64,000 nucleotides of DNA from JALORV01 sp963766365 (GTDB lineage: Bacteria > Pseudomonadota > Gammaproteobacteria > Burkholderiales > Burkholderiaceae_F): NCBI GenBank assembly GCA_963766365.1, contig CAVXZK010000001.1:209303-273302 (forward strand). The letters run 5' to 3'. This document shows, piece after piece, positions 20,908 through 29,672 of this stretch; within the stretch, counting starts at the first letter, position 1; each line of letters begins with the position of its first letter. A program made the position numbers and the translations under genes. The notes below the pieces were generated by a model, which worked only from the letters and a program-made list of their open reading frames with translations, was not told the origin of the DNA and searched no databases.

Positions 20908-21098
20908 GCAGAAGCCCGCCCAGTTGTCCCCAGTCGCTGTGGAAAGCAAGGCCCCGAAGGCCCGCGAAACCGCGCCATTGCTCGCTGGCGTCGGCGTGAT
21001 TACAAATTGAGCATTGCGGAAGAAGAGGCCGCGTTGCGACAGCCCTCTCCCCGGCCTCGCCGATTGCTCGGCGGCGGATTCTACGTGAGCGTCGTCGC

Positions 21099-21104
21099 TA
21101 TACT
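21099..21104 (+). promoter_or_regulatory. -10 element for the tRNA-Arg gene
   Basis: TATACT lies 8 bases before the first base of the tRNA, the spacing expected for a start of transcription just upstream of it. No convincing -35 is visible. Confidence 0.45.
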
Positions 21105-21111
21105 GACCGCG

Positions 21112-21183
21112 CTCCCCGTAGTTCAACGGATAGAACAAGTGCCTCCTAAGCGCTAGATCTGGGTTCAATTCCCGGCGGGGGGA
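21112..21183 (+). tRNA. tRNA-Arg (anticodon CCU)
   Basis: A full cloverleaf can be drawn by eye: acceptor CTCCCCG with CGGGGGG, D stem GTTC with GAAC, anticodon stem AGTGC with GCGCT around loop CTCCTAA (anticodon CCT), a 4-base variable region, and T stem CTGGG with CCCGG around TTCAATT. The discriminator is A and CCA is not encoded. It lies between parE and the AI-2E-type transporter. Such genes are frequent phage attachment sites, but no integrase or element is present. Confidence 0.93.
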
Positions 21184-21366
21184 CGCCCGCAGGCCAGCAA
21201 GTCGTGCCTGCGCACGAATTGCCTGCGCGCGGGTCGTGGCGCATGCCAGCGCCACGAGCGCTTTCAGAAAGCACGCCGCGCCGTCGGTTTGACCACGCGC
21301 CGACCGCGGCGCCAACCTCGATCCCCGGACCCGCTAAGCTGCCGCATCCACTCAAGTCGCCCAGCC

Positions 21367-22488
21367 ATGCCGTCCATCCAAGCCAACTTCGACAACGTAC
21401 TCCGCTTCGGTGGAGCCGCCATCATCGTCATCGGCATCTTCCTGGTGCTGCAGCCGTTTATCTCGGCGATGGTGTTTTCGGGCGTGCTGGCGATCGCCAC
21501 GTGGCCGTTGTTCGAACGACTGAAGTCATCGGTTGGCGGCAACTCGACCCTCGCGGCGACGGTGATGCTGGTGATGATTCTCGTGCTCGTGATCATTCCG
21601 ATCACGCTGCTGTCGGCTGCGGCCGCGGACAAGCTGCCACTCGCGGTCGACACCATCAAGGGCTGGACCAAGGGCGGCTTGCACGCCCCCGAGACGCTGA
21701 AAAGCATCCCGGTGATCGGTGAACGGGTGTACGGCCAGCTGCAGGCGCTGCTGATCGACCGCGCGCAGCTCACCGCGCTGCTGCAGCGAGCGATCGAGCC
21801 CGCTGGTCGGCTGTCCCTCGCCTTCGTCCGTGTCCTCGGCGACGGCATCCTGCAGCTGCTGCTCGTGGCCTTTATCGTCTTCTTCTATTACCGCGACGGC
21901 GATCGCATCGTGGCCGTCCTCCGGCGAGCATCCGACCGACTGTCCGGCCGGCTGAGCGCCGAGGTGATGACGATAGTCACCGGCACCACGCGCAGCGTCT
22001 TCATCGGCATCGTCGGCACGGCGGCGGCGCAGGCCATCGTTGCTCTGATCGGCTTTCTCATCGCTGGCGTGCCCGCTGCGTTCATGCTGTCCATCGCCAC
22101 CTTCGTACTGTCGGTCGTGCCGATGGGGCCCGTGCTGATCTGGGGCGCCGCGGCCATCTGGCTCTACGTTCAGGGCGAGACCGGCTGGGCCATTTTCATG
22201 GTCATCTGGGGAGCGGTCGTCATCAGCAGCATCGACAATTTCGTGAAGCCGATCCTGATAGCACGCGGCTCGACGCTCTCGCTGGGGATGATCTTCCTTG
22301 GCGTCCTCGGCGGCGTCATCGCGTTTGGCTTCATTGGCGTGATCCTCGGTCCGGTGCTCCTCGCACTCGGGGTCGCACTGGGTCGCGCCTGGGTGAGCAC
22401 GCACGACGGCCGCGCGCCCCAGGCAACCGCCGCACAGCCGACAGCGGTCACCTCGGCTCAGCCGACACCCGGAGTCGGAGGGAACTAA
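21367..22488 (+). CDS. AI-2E/PerM family transporter
   Basis: A 373-residue membrane protein with about eight hydrophobic segments. It has the usual AI-2E pattern: an N-terminal pair (IIVIGIFLVLQPFISAMVFS), a central soluble part (about residues 90-160) and a C-terminal block with SVVPMGPVLIWG and a GVILGPVLLALG end. Family members export autoinducer-2 or act as permeases or antiporters; the substrate here is unknown. The ATG was preferred over upstream in-frame codons because homology begins there. Confidence 0.88.
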   Translation: MPSIQANFDNVLRFGGAAIIVIGIFLVLQPFISAMVFSGVLAIATWPLFERLKSSVGGNSTLAATVMLVMILVLVIIPITLLSAAAADKLPLAVDTIKGWTKGGLHAPETLKSIPVIGERVYGQLQALLIDRAQLTALLQRAIEPAGRLSLAFVRVLGDGILQLLLVAFIVFFYYRDGDRIVAVLRRASDRLSGRLSAEVMTIVTGTTRSVFIGIVGTAAAQAIVALIGFLIAGVPAAFMLSIATFVLSVVPMGPVLIWGAAAIWLYVQGETGWAIFMVIWGAVVISSIDNFVKPILIARGSTLSLGMIFLGVLGGVIAFGFIGVILGPVLLALGVALGRAWVSTHDGRAPQATAAQPTAVTSAQPTPGVGGN

Positions 22489-22495
22489 GCGAAAA

Positions 22496-23086
22496 CTAGG
22501 CGGCTGCGGTGCGTAGCCAGTTCGTGCGGTAATGCCGCAACTCGTCGATCGACTCGTAGATGTCCGCCAACGCCTCGTGTCGGCTTTTTTTCTCGAATGA
22601 GCGATAGACGGCCGGGTTCCAGCGCCGCGCCAGCTCCTTGAGCGTGCTGACGTCAAGGTTGCGATAGTGAAAGCACGCCTCGAGCCGCGGCATCCAGCGC
22701 GCCATGAACCGGCGGTCCTGGCAGATGGAGTTGCCGCACATCGGTGACTTCCCGGCGGGCACGTGGGCCCGCATGAACGCGATCAGCACATCACTCGCTT
22801 CGTCTTCGTCCAGCACGGAGGCGCGGACCCGATCGGTCAGCCCGGACCGACCATGCGTGGCGGTGTTCCAGCTGTCCATGCCGAGCAGCACGCGCTCCGG
22901 CTGCCGGACGACGAGGACCGGCCCTTCCGCCACGACTTCGAGCTCGGCATCGGTGATGACCATGGCGACCTCAAGGACACGGTCCGAATCCGGATTGAGC
23001 CCGGACATCTCCATGTCCACCCAGACCAGGTTGGTGTCGCTGTAGCGCTCGCCGCGCGAGGCAGATTCGAGAGGAGGCTGTGACAT
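22496..23086 (-). CDS. orn: Oligoribonuclease
   Basis: A 196-residue DEDDh exonuclease. LVWVDMEMSGLNPDSDRVLE carries the first D and E, CGNSICQDRRFM the middle region, and KKSRHEALADIYESI the catalytic His and last Asp. Orn degrades di- to penta-ribonucleotides in the cytosol, including pGpG from c-di-GMP breakdown, and so works downstream of EAL proteins such as that at 15670-18798. It meets the AI-2E gene tail to tail and is divergent from the M48 protease. Confidence 0.95.
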   Translation of the reverse strand: MSQPPLESASRGERYSDTNLVWVDMEMSGLNPDSDRVLEVAMVITDAELEVVAEGPVLVVRQPERVLLGMDSWNTATHGRSGLTDRVRASVLDEDEASDVLIAFMRAHVPAGKSPMCGNSICQDRRFMARWMPRLEACFHYRNLDVSTLKELARRWNPAVYRSFEKKSRHEALADIYESIDELRHYRTNWLRTAAA

Positions 23087-23210
23087 AATTTCGGCGTTGT
23101 TCGATCGAGGCGCAGCGATCGATACAAAGAGCGCACGATTGTCGCATGGCAAGCCGCGCGCCTTGACGTTCAGGCACTCCCGCACGGTCTCACGATTGCG
23201 CACTTCCTCC

Positions 23211-24473
23211 ATGTCGCAGACGCTTTCAGTTGCTTTCGTCGTCTTCCTGCTGCTAATGGTCGGGCTGAAATACTGGCTCGCCTGGCGCCAGGTCCGCCAT
23301 GTCGCATTGCACGCCGACGCCGTGCCGCGGCAGTTCGCCGATCGCGTGTCGCTGGAGGCGCATCGCAAGGCAGCTTCCTACACGATCGCCAAGACTCGGC
23401 TCGCCCTGGTGGAGACCGCGATCAGTGCTGGGATATTGATCGGTCTGACGCTGCTGGGTGGACTGCAGTGGATCGCCGAGACGCTGCTCGGCCTGGTCGG
23501 CGACGGATTCGCATTCCAGCTGGTGTTCGTCATCTCGGTGGTGATTCTGCTGGGCGTTATCGACCTGCCGTTCTCCTGGATTCGGCAGTTCCGCATCGAG
23601 GCGCGCTACGGCTTCAACCGGATGACTCCCAGGCTCTGGCTTGCCGACCTGGCGAAATCCTTCGTGCTGGCGGCCGTCCTCGGCGTTCCGCTGCTCGCGG
23701 CGGTAGTTGCGCTGATGCGTGGTGCCGGTGAACTGTGGTGGGTCTATGCGTGGCTGCTGTGGGTGAGCTTCAACGCGCTGGTGCTCGTGATCTACCCAAC
23801 GGTGATCGCGCCGCTCTTCAACCGGTTCGAACCGCTGAAGGACTCCGCGCTAGCCCAGCGCATCGGCGCACTGCTGTCGCGCACGGGCTTCTCGAGCAAA
23901 GGCGTGTTCGTGATGGACGGCTCGCGCCGTTCGGCGCACGGCAATGCGTACTTCACGGGCCTCGGGCGCGCGAAGCGCATCGTCTTCTTCGATACCCTGG
24001 TCGATCGCCTGCAGCCCGCGGAGATCGAGGCGGTCCTGGCTCACGAGCTGGGGCACTTCAAGCTCCGGCACATCACCAAGCGCATGGTGTTTTCGTTCGT
24101 TGCCAGCCTCGTGTTCCTCGGCCTGCTCGGCTGGCTGGTCGACCGCCCATGGTTCTACACGGGGCTCGGCGTGAACCCGTCGCTCGACGGCGGCAACGAG
24201 GGCGTCGCGCTCGTGCTCTTCATGCTGGTCCTGCCGGTCTTCACCTTCGTCTTCGCGCCGATCGCCAGCTACCTGTCGCGCCGCCATGAGTTCGAAGCGG
24301 ATGCGTTCGCCGCACACCATGCGTCTGCAGGCGACCTGGTCAATGCCCTGGTCAAGCTGTACGAGGACAACGCGGCGACGCTGACACCGGACCCGATCCA
24401 CTCTGCGTTCTACGATTCGCATCCCCCGGCATCGCTGCGCGTTGCACGACTCGCTTCGGCTGCTGCGGCGTGA
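23211..24473 (+). CDS. M48 (Ste24/CAAX-type) membrane metalloprotease
   Basis: A 420-residue membrane protease. It has an N-terminal helix, several more hydrophobic segments, the zinc motif HELGH near residue 280 in VLAHELGHFKLRHI, and the third ligand Glu in SRRHEFEADAFA. The Ste24 family clips prenylated proteins in eukaryotes; bacterial members probably serve membrane protein quality control. Its stop overlaps the GTG start of the pterin dehydratase, marking the head of a tight operon through rsgA and DUF2007. Confidence 0.92.
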   Translation: MSQTLSVAFVVFLLLMVGLKYWLAWRQVRHVALHADAVPRQFADRVSLEAHRKAASYTIAKTRLALVETAISAGILIGLTLLGGLQWIAETLLGLVGDGFAFQLVFVISVVILLGVIDLPFSWIRQFRIEARYGFNRMTPRLWLADLAKSFVLAAVLGVPLLAAVVALMRGAGELWWVYAWLLWVSFNALVLVIYPTVIAPLFNRFEPLKDSALAQRIGALLSRTGFSSKGVFVMDGSRRSAHGNAYFTGLGRAKRIVFFDTLVDRLQPAEIEAVLAHELGHFKLRHITKRMVFSFVASLVFLGLLGWLVDRPWFYTGLGVNPSLDGGNEGVALVLFMLVLPVFTFVFAPIASYLSRRHEFEADAFAAHHASAGDLVNALVKLYEDNAATLTPDPIHSAFYDSHPPASLRVARLASAAAA

Positions 24474-24827
24474 ACACCGTGTCGCGCGCCGCGCTGCTTG
24501 CTCGTCACTGTCGCCATCTCGATGCTTCGGCGGCACTGGATAAGAAGTCTCTTGACGCACAGCGCTCGGCACTTCCGGACTGGCGTGTCGACGGCGGCGT
24601 GATCACGCGTAGCTACGACTTCGCCGATTATTACGAGACGATCGCGTTCGTCAATGCGCTCGCCTTCATGGTGCATCAGGAGGACCACCACCCTGACCTC
24701 GAAGTGAGCTACAACCGCTGCACGGTGCGCTTCTCGACGCATTCAGCGGGGGGGAATCACCGAAAATGACCTGATCTGCGCGGCGAAGGCCGACGCGATC
24801 TTCGATCAGCATTACAGCGGCGCATGA
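24470..24827 (+). CDS. phhB: Pterin-4a-carbinolamine dehydratase, frameshifted in a G7 run
   Basis: Starts at GTG overlapping the protease stop. The family signature is plain: EDHHPDLEVSYN followed by TVRFSTHSAGG. Immediately after this, at the G run 24748-24754, the frame breaks and would stop at 24769. Dropping one G restores ITENDLICAAKADAIF to a TGA at 24825-24827 that overlaps the rsgA ATG, as expected for this operon. The restored product is 118 residues. The enzyme recycles tetrahydrobiopterin during aromatic hydroxylation. The break is either a homopolymer sequencing error (most likely) or a real slippage mutation. Confidence 0.85.
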
Positions 24828-25732
24828 GGCAGCTCGTGCGCAGCGACCCGAAACGGTTCGCCGCGCGTGTCATCGCCACCTTCGGCCGCACATCGTTGCT
24901 AGAAACTCCGGACGGCGTCACCTGGTCCGCGGTGCGCCGCGGCCGCCGTGGAGATCTCGTCGTCGGCGACGAGGTCATCGCGACGGAGTCTGGCCCCGCG
25001 CAGGCGGCGGTCGAATCGATCGAGCCACGCCGCAGCCTGCTGTATCGCGCCGATGACTTTCGCACGAAGGAACTCGCTGCCAATGTCGATCAGGTGCTGA
25101 TCGTGTTCGCATCGCGCCCCTCGTTTAACCTCTGGTTCCTCTGGAAGGCGCTGGTCGCTGCAAAGGCCGCCGGGATCGCGGCCATCATCGTGCGGAACAA
25201 GACCGATCTCGACGAAGGCGCAGAGGCCGCACAGCTGGCGCTCGATCAGATGCGATCGCTAGGCTGGCAGACCCTTGCCGTATCCGCACGTACACAGCCC
25301 GATGCGGCGCGAGCGACGCTGCTGAACATCGTCCACGTCAAGAACTCCCTGCTCGTCGGCCAGTCAGGCATGGGCAAGTCGACGCTGCTGAACCTCCTCG
25401 TGCCTGAAGCGCAGGCGCGCACGCGCGAGTTCTCGGAACGCCTGGACCTCGGCAAGCAGACGACGTCCGCGGCGCGCTGGTTCCGTTTGCCTGACGGGGG
25501 CGCCATTGTCGACACGCCGGGTTTCCAGGAGTTTGGACTGGCCCATCTTTCGCAGCAGCAACTGATCGAGGGGTTTCCGGAATTCGAGCCGTACCTCGGC
25601 GCCTGCCGATTCATCGATTGCCGACATCGTGCCGAGCCCGACTGTGCGATCCGCCAGGCGGTCGCAGAAGGCGCAATTGCCCGCGAGCGCTACGACTTCT
25701 ATGGCGCGCTGAGCGACGCCAGGGCACGATGA
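24824..25732 (+). CDS. rsgA: RsgA, ribosome small-subunit GTPase
   Basis: A 302-residue circularly permuted GTPase. An N-terminal OB fold is followed by G4 VRNKTDLD, then G1 VGQSGMGKSTLLN, then G3 VDTPGFQEF. A C-terminal zinc motif shows Cys and His positions within CRFIDCRHRAEPDC. RsgA helps late assembly of the 30S subunit. The ATG overlaps the phhB stop and the TGA overlaps the next ATG, so the genes are translationally linked. Confidence 0.96.
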   Translation: MRQLVRSDPKRFAARVIATFGRTSLLETPDGVTWSAVRRGRRGDLVVGDEVIATESGPAQAAVESIEPRRSLLYRADDFRTKELAANVDQVLIVFASRPSFNLWFLWKALVAAKAAGIAAIIVRNKTDLDEGAEAAQLALDQMRSLGWQTLAVSARTQPDAARATLLNIVHVKNSLLVGQSGMGKSTLLNLLVPEAQARTREFSERLDLGKQTTSAARWFRLPDGGAIVDTPGFQEFGLAHLSQQQLIEGFPEFEPYLGACRFIDCRHRAEPDCAIRQAVAEGAIARERYDFYGALSDARAR

Positions 25733-26037
25733 AGCTGCTGGCGCGCGCCGATCACCTCGTGCAGGGCACGATCTGGGCCGAATCGCTACGCGCGGCCGGC
25801 ATTCGCTGCGTGCTGCGCAATACGACACTGTCCGGCGCGATCGGAGAGATTCCGTTTCTGGAGTGCGCCCCGCAACTGTGGATCGAACGCGACAACGACG
25901 AAACCCGGGCGCTCGAGATCCTTCATCAATTGCGCCATCCGGTACATGGACCGCAGTGGCGCTGCGAGCGCTGTGGCGAACTGTCTGAAGCGCAATTCGG
26001 CGCTTGCTGGCAGTGCGGAGCCTCTCGGCCGTACTAG
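25729..26037 (+). CDS. DUF2007 domain protein with zinc ribbon
   Basis: A 102-residue protein. The N-terminal DUF2007 domain (MKLLARADHLVQGTIWAESL, resembling a small signal-transduction or PII-like fold) is followed by a zinc ribbon with paired cysteines CERCGE and CWQCGA. Overlaps rsgA by the ATGA arrangement. Function is unknown. Its last four bases overlap the converging CobD-like gene. Confidence 0.85.
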   Translation: MKLLARADHLVQGTIWAESLRAAGIRCVLRNTTLSGAIGEIPFLECAPQLWIERDNDETRALEILHQLRHPVHGPQWRCERCGELSEAQFGACWQCGASRPY

Positions 26038-26999
26038 GCGAACCAGCTCGCGAGCGTAAGCAGCAGCAAGAGGGCGAGCCACAGCAGCAGCGCCCGCCAC
26101 ACGAGCCCGACGACCGCACGAACGGCGGCGGGCCGCGGCTCCGCCAGTCCGGCCCCCTCGTTGCCCACCTCGTCGAAGTAGCGCGCCGCTTCGGTGTCCG
26201 ACATGAGTCGCAGGCCCAACGCACCACTGGCTGCCGCCAGCACCAGCGTGCGCGCGTCCGGCGCCGGGACGCCGTCTTCCACCGCGCGCGCTGACACCTG
26301 TCGCCAGCAGTAAATCGCGCCTTCGAAATCGCCGACGATCGCGTAGCCGAGCGCGGTCAGCCGCGCCGGCGCCCAGTCGATCCACGCAAACGCGCGGCGC
26401 GCAAACTCGCCGAAGCGGTCCGGCGGCGTCGGCGGCGACGGTGCACGCGACCACGCCCGCGCGGAATGTTCCGCCATGCGGTAGAACACTGCACCCATCG
26501 GGCCCGGCAGCACGATGAACCAGAAGAAGACGCCGAAGACGTGCCGCTGCGACAGCAGCAGGCCGTGCTCGATCGACTGGCGCACGACCTCTTCCTGTGA
26601 CAGGTCGACCGCCGTGTAGGTCGGATCGCTGAACCGCTTCCACGCCGTAAGTTCACGTCGCGCCGCCGCCAAGTCTCCGTTGGCCAGTGCAATCTGGATT
26701 TCGCTGCCATGGTGACTGAATTGCCGGAAGCCGAGCGTGAAGTAAAGCACCAGCACGTTCAGCGCAAGGCCCAGGAACCAGCTGATGGAGACCATCACCG
26801 ACCACGCAGCGCCGACGACCAGCGTGAGGCCGATGACCACCAGCAGCCACGCATAGACGCCGTGGCGCGGCCGGCCCGCGTTGAGATTGCGCTCGGCCCA
26901 GGACGAGTATTGCCGCACCGTGCTGTAGACGGGGTTGTCGCCGGGAAGCGCGCGCAGTTGCTCCACCAGCAGAGTGATCACGAGCGAGAGCCAGGCCAC
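26034..26999 (-). CDS. CobD/CbiB family membrane protein (AmpE-like)
   Basis: A 321-residue protein with hydrophobic segments near residues 30-75, 140-160 and at the C-terminus (ALLLWLALLLLLTLASWF). In betaproteobacteria this family member sits at this locus and is usually named cobalamin biosynthesis protein CobD/CbiB. No other cobalamin genes are nearby, so it may instead be an AmpE-like regulator. The start is the GTG at 26999, decided by a near-ideal GGAGGAGG 6 bases upstream (27013-27006). Confidence 0.82.
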   Translation of the reverse strand: MAWLSLVITLLVEQLRALPGDNPVYSTVRQYSSWAERNLNAGRPRHGVYAWLLVVIGLTLVVGAAWSVMVSISWFLGLALNVLVLYFTLGFRQFSHHGSEIQIALANGDLAAARRELTAWKRFSDPTYTAVDLSQEEVVRQSIEHGLLLSQRHVFGVFFWFIVLPGPMGAVFYRMAEHSARAWSRAPSPPTPPDRFGEFARRAFAWIDWAPARLTALGYAIVGDFEGAIYCWRQVSARAVEDGVPAPDARTLVLAAASGALGLRLMSDTEAARYFDEVGNEGAGLAEPRPAAVRAVVGLVWRALLLWLALLLLLTLASWFA

Positions 27000-27042
27000 T
27001 GGTTTCCTCCTCCAGCCGATTGTAGGGGCGACGACCGCCCGA

Positions 27043-27753
27043 TCAGGCGCGCAGGAACTGGTAAAGATTGCGCAGCATCGCCGCAGTCGCACCCCAGATG
27101 AAGTAACGCCGGCGGGCCTCGTACGGCATCGCGTAGAACGTACGGGTCAGGTCGCCGAGTGTCACGACGCGTCGCTCGTGGTGCGTGGGATCCATCAGGA
27201 AATCGAGCGGCACCTCGAAGACCTCCGACACTTCGAAAGCGTCGAGTGCCAGTTCGAACGGGCTCTCGATCAGACCGACCACGGGTGTCACGTCATAGCC
27301 GGTGGCTGTCGTGTAGCGCGGCAGGCTGCCGATGATCTCGACGCGCTCCGCCGGCAGGCCCACCTCCTCCTGCGCTTCGCGCAGCGCGGTCGCCACGGCG
27401 TCGGCATCGTGTTCCTCGACACGGCCCCCCGGGAAACTGATCTGCCCGGCGTGATCGTGGAGGTGGTCAGTGCGCTGCGTCAGCAGTACCTGCACGCTGG
27501 CGCCGCGCGCCACCAGCGGGACCAGCACCGCTGCCGGGCGCGGCTCGAGATCGGGCATCCACAGCCGCGGGTCGGCTCGCACTTCGGGCTGCCACGCCGG
27601 AGGCATCGCGAAGCGCTGCCTCAGCGCCGTCGGCCGCAGGCGCTCGAGCGCCACGGCCGCGCCGCGGATTTCCGGATCGGCAAACGCCGGATCGTGCGGG
27701 ACCGTTTCCGGGTCAAACAGCGCCCGGCGCGGCGCGCCTGACGACGCATTCAT
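27043..27753 (-). CDS. NUDIX hydrolase, CoA diphosphatase type
   Basis: A 236-residue NUDIX protein. The box GGRVEEHDADAVATALREAQ ending EEVGL matches GX5EX7REUXEEXGU, and the preceding LLTQRTDHLHDHAGQISFPG matches the NudL/CoA-pyrophosphatase signature. It would hydrolyse CoA to 3',5'-ADP and phosphopantetheine. It starts 34 bases from the 3' end of the group II intron, and no clear ribosome site lies in that gap. Confidence 0.92.
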   Translation of the reverse strand: MNASSGAPRRALFDPETVPHDPAFADPEIRGAAVALERLRPTALRQRFAMPPAWQPEVRADPRLWMPDLEPRPAAVLVPLVARGASVQVLLTQRTDHLHDHAGQISFPGGRVEEHDADAVATALREAQEEVGLPAERVEIIGSLPRYTTATGYDVTPVVGLIESPFELALDAFEVSEVFEVPLDFLMDPTHHERRVVTLGDLTRTFYAMPYEARRRYFIWGATAAMLRNLYQFLRA

Positions 27754-27830
27754 CGTGAGCTCGCGGGACGTTGCACGGCGAACATGAATCGGGATAGGGG
27801 ACCGATCATCGCTGATCGGGCCCCTCCCAC

Positions 27831-27864
27831 ACCACCCGGCATGCGGGTCCGCACCGGGCGGTTC
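27831..27864 (-). ncRNA. Group II intron domain V
   Basis: A 34-nt hairpin read on the minus strand: ACCGCCCGG pairs with CCGGGTGGT, and an apical TGCG/CGCA stem closes a GACC loop. The base carries the CGC catalytic triad expected of subclass IIC. Domain VI follows as a long GATCA/TGATC-topped hairpin. Confidence 0.8.
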
Positions 27865-27876
27865 GAGAAGTTGAGG

Positions 27877-29226
27877 TCAGGAGAATCGGGGCACTCCAAG
27901 GCGGTCGAAGTAGGCGTTGGGCAGCAGCCGATTCAGCGTCATGCGGCTGTCGCGCCACCAGCTCGTGGTGTTGCTCGCGACCCGTCGGGCCGACGCATCG
28001 TCGGCACCCAAGCGCTTGAGTTCCCGGAAGACGGTCTTACCGCGCTTCCAGTGCTTGAGCTGGATCGCCCGCAGCCGGTGCCGTAGCCACTTGTCCTGAT
28101 TGCGCATGACCGAAGGCGTCTGCGCCAAGCCGAAGTAGTTCTTCCAGCCCGGTACGTAAGCATTCAAGTCCTGCGCGATCTGTTCCAGGCTGCGGCCGCG
28201 CATGCGCCGCGTGATTTCCCGGATACGTTGCCGCATCCGATGGATCGCCTCTGCAGCCACCGCCCTGCGCACTTCTTCGTTACGTTGCCAGAAGCAGTAG
28301 CCTAAGAACTTGCGTCCCCAGACCGCCGCCACGGCCGTCTTGGCTTCGTTGACCCGCAGTCGCAGCCTCGCATAACAGCCGCGCAGCGCTCGCAGCACCC
28401 GCTCCCCCGCCCGGCGGCTTCCCACGTAAACGTTGCAGTCGTCGGCATAGCGCACGAAGCAGTGCCCCCTGCGCTGCAGCTCCCGATCCACCTCGTCCAG
28501 CAACACGTTGGCCAGCAGCGGGCTGAGCGGCCCGCCTTGCGGCGTGCCCTCGTCGCGCTCGATGCTCACCCCATGCGCCAGGATGCCCGCCTGCAGATAC
28601 AGCCGGATCAGCTTTAGCACCCGTCGGTCCGCTATGCGTCTGGCCAGCCTGTCCATCAGGATGTCGTGGTTGACCCGGTCAAAGAACTTCTCCAGATCCA
28701 CATCCACCACCCAGTGGCGGCCAGCCTGCACGTACGCTTGCGCCGCCAGCACCGCATCATGCGCGCTGCGCCCCGGCCGGAAGCCGTAGCTATGCGCGCT
28801 GAACGTCGGATCGATCAGCGGTTGCAGCACCTGCAGTAACGCCTGCTGGATCAACCGATCTACCACGGTGGGTATCCCCAGTTCGCGCACCCCGCCACCG
28901 CGCTTCGGTATGCCCACGCGCCGCACCGGCTCAGGCCGGTACGTCCCGTCGAGCAGCCGCTCCCGGATGGCCGGCCACACCTGCTTCAGATACGCCGCCG
29001 TGTCCTGCACCGTGCGTCCGTCGACGCCGGCACTGCCCTTGTTGGCCTTCATGCGCTTCCACGCCGCCAACAGGTTCTCTCTGGCCAACGCCCGCATCAG
29101 CAGATCATCGGCCCCTCGGCTCGTCTGTGCGCTCCGCGCCAGCTCGGCTCCGTCGGTCGCAGCCCCGGCTCGGGCTTCACCCTCACCGGTCACCACGCCC
29201 CCGGGTCGCCCCGGCTTCTGACGCAT
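27877..29226 (-). CDS. Group II intron reverse transcriptase/maturase (IIC type)
   Basis: About 449 residues. RT blocks are visible: GVDGRTVQ, PVRRVGIPKRGGGVRELGIP, HSYGFRPGRSAHDAV, DVDLEKFFDRVNHDILM, GTPQGGPLSPLLANV, the active site FVRYADDCNVY, and GRKFLGYCFW. A maturase (X) domain follows, including LNAYVPGWKNYFGLA, and there is no C-terminal HNH endonuclease, as usual for class C. It splices and retrotransposes its own intron. The frame is open further upstream, but I chose the ATG at 29226. Confidence 0.93.
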   Translation of the reverse strand: MRQKPGRPGGVVTGEGEARAGAATDGAELARSAQTSRGADDLLMRALARENLLAAWKRMKANKGSAGVDGRTVQDTAAYLKQVWPAIRERLLDGTYRPEPVRRVGIPKRGGGVRELGIPTVVDRLIQQALLQVLQPLIDPTFSAHSYGFRPGRSAHDAVLAAQAYVQAGRHWVVDVDLEKFFDRVNHDILMDRLARRIADRRVLKLIRLYLQAGILAHGVSIERDEGTPQGGPLSPLLANVLLDEVDRELQRRGHCFVRYADDCNVYVGSRRAGERVLRALRGCYARLRLRVNEAKTAVAAVWGRKFLGYCFWQRNEEVRRAVAAEAIHRMRQRIREITRRMRGRSLEQIAQDLNAYVPGWKNYFGLAQTPSVMRNQDKWLRHRLRAIQLKHWKRGKTVFRELKRLGADDASARRVASNTTSWWRDSRMTLNRLLPNAYFDRLGVPRFS

Positions 29227-29634
29227 GGCCTCACCAAGCGGCTCGTCTCGTCGCCGTCTTCCTCGTTCAGCCCTTCCCGGATGACCTGCGCCCGGTACTA
29301 CGGCCTCGGCTGACTTCTGGCTCCGCTTCATCAGCGTCGGGCTTTCACCCATAAGGCCAGATCTCCCCAGGTAAGAACGCGATCCTTCACCGCACCACCG
29401 CCACATTTACGTCGCCAGCCTTTGGCCACAGGAACTTCGCGTCTTGTTGCCCGCTCGTCCCGGCCAGCGTCGCCTCAGATGCAGTTCGTGTACCTCGGCT
29501 CACGGTTTACGCTCCACGCTTCCTCCCCACGCTCGGTCACCCTCGCGCAGTTGCGCTTCACTCGCCTCGCTGTGGCCAGCTCGGCCGGGGACTTGCACCC
29601 CAAAGATCACGCCCATGCTGGGCGCACAACACAA

Positions 29635-29655
29635 AGGGCCGCCCGTGGCGGCCCT
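29635..29655 (-). terminator. Intrinsic terminator of the rpsP-rimM-trmD-rplS operon
   Basis: A perfect 9-bp stem AGGGCCGCC/GGCGGCCCT around loop ACG lies 18 bases after the rplS stop. The T-rich tail TTTGTGTT follows and is cut at its end by the group II intron. Confidence 0.85.
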
Positions 29656-29672
29656 GCGTGATGTCGAGGTGC

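Larger units (their letters stand above)
27788..29627 (-). mobile_element. Group IIC intron, complete, inserted after the rplS terminator
   Basis: Read on the minus strand, the element begins with the typical GTGCGCCCAGCATGGGCGTG at 29627 and carries a maturase/RT gene. It ends with a 34-nt domain V, a domain VI hairpin and CCCGAT at 27788, for a length of about 1840 bases. The 5' exon is the rplS intrinsic terminator hairpin followed by TTTGTGTT, which is where group IIC introns characteristically insert. All parts look intact. The 3' boundary could be off by one or two bases. The non-coding stretch 29227-29627 is the 5' ribozyme part (domains I-III). Confidence 0.9.

Noticed and set aside
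21112..21183. tRNA-Arg as an attachment site of an integrated element
   Set aside because: No integrase, no repeated tRNA 3' end and no foreign genes on either side.
20908..21315. An N-terminal extension of ParE of about 136 residues
   Set aside because: It would run through the tRNA-Arg gene on the other strand, and no ParE homology exists before the ATG at 20907.
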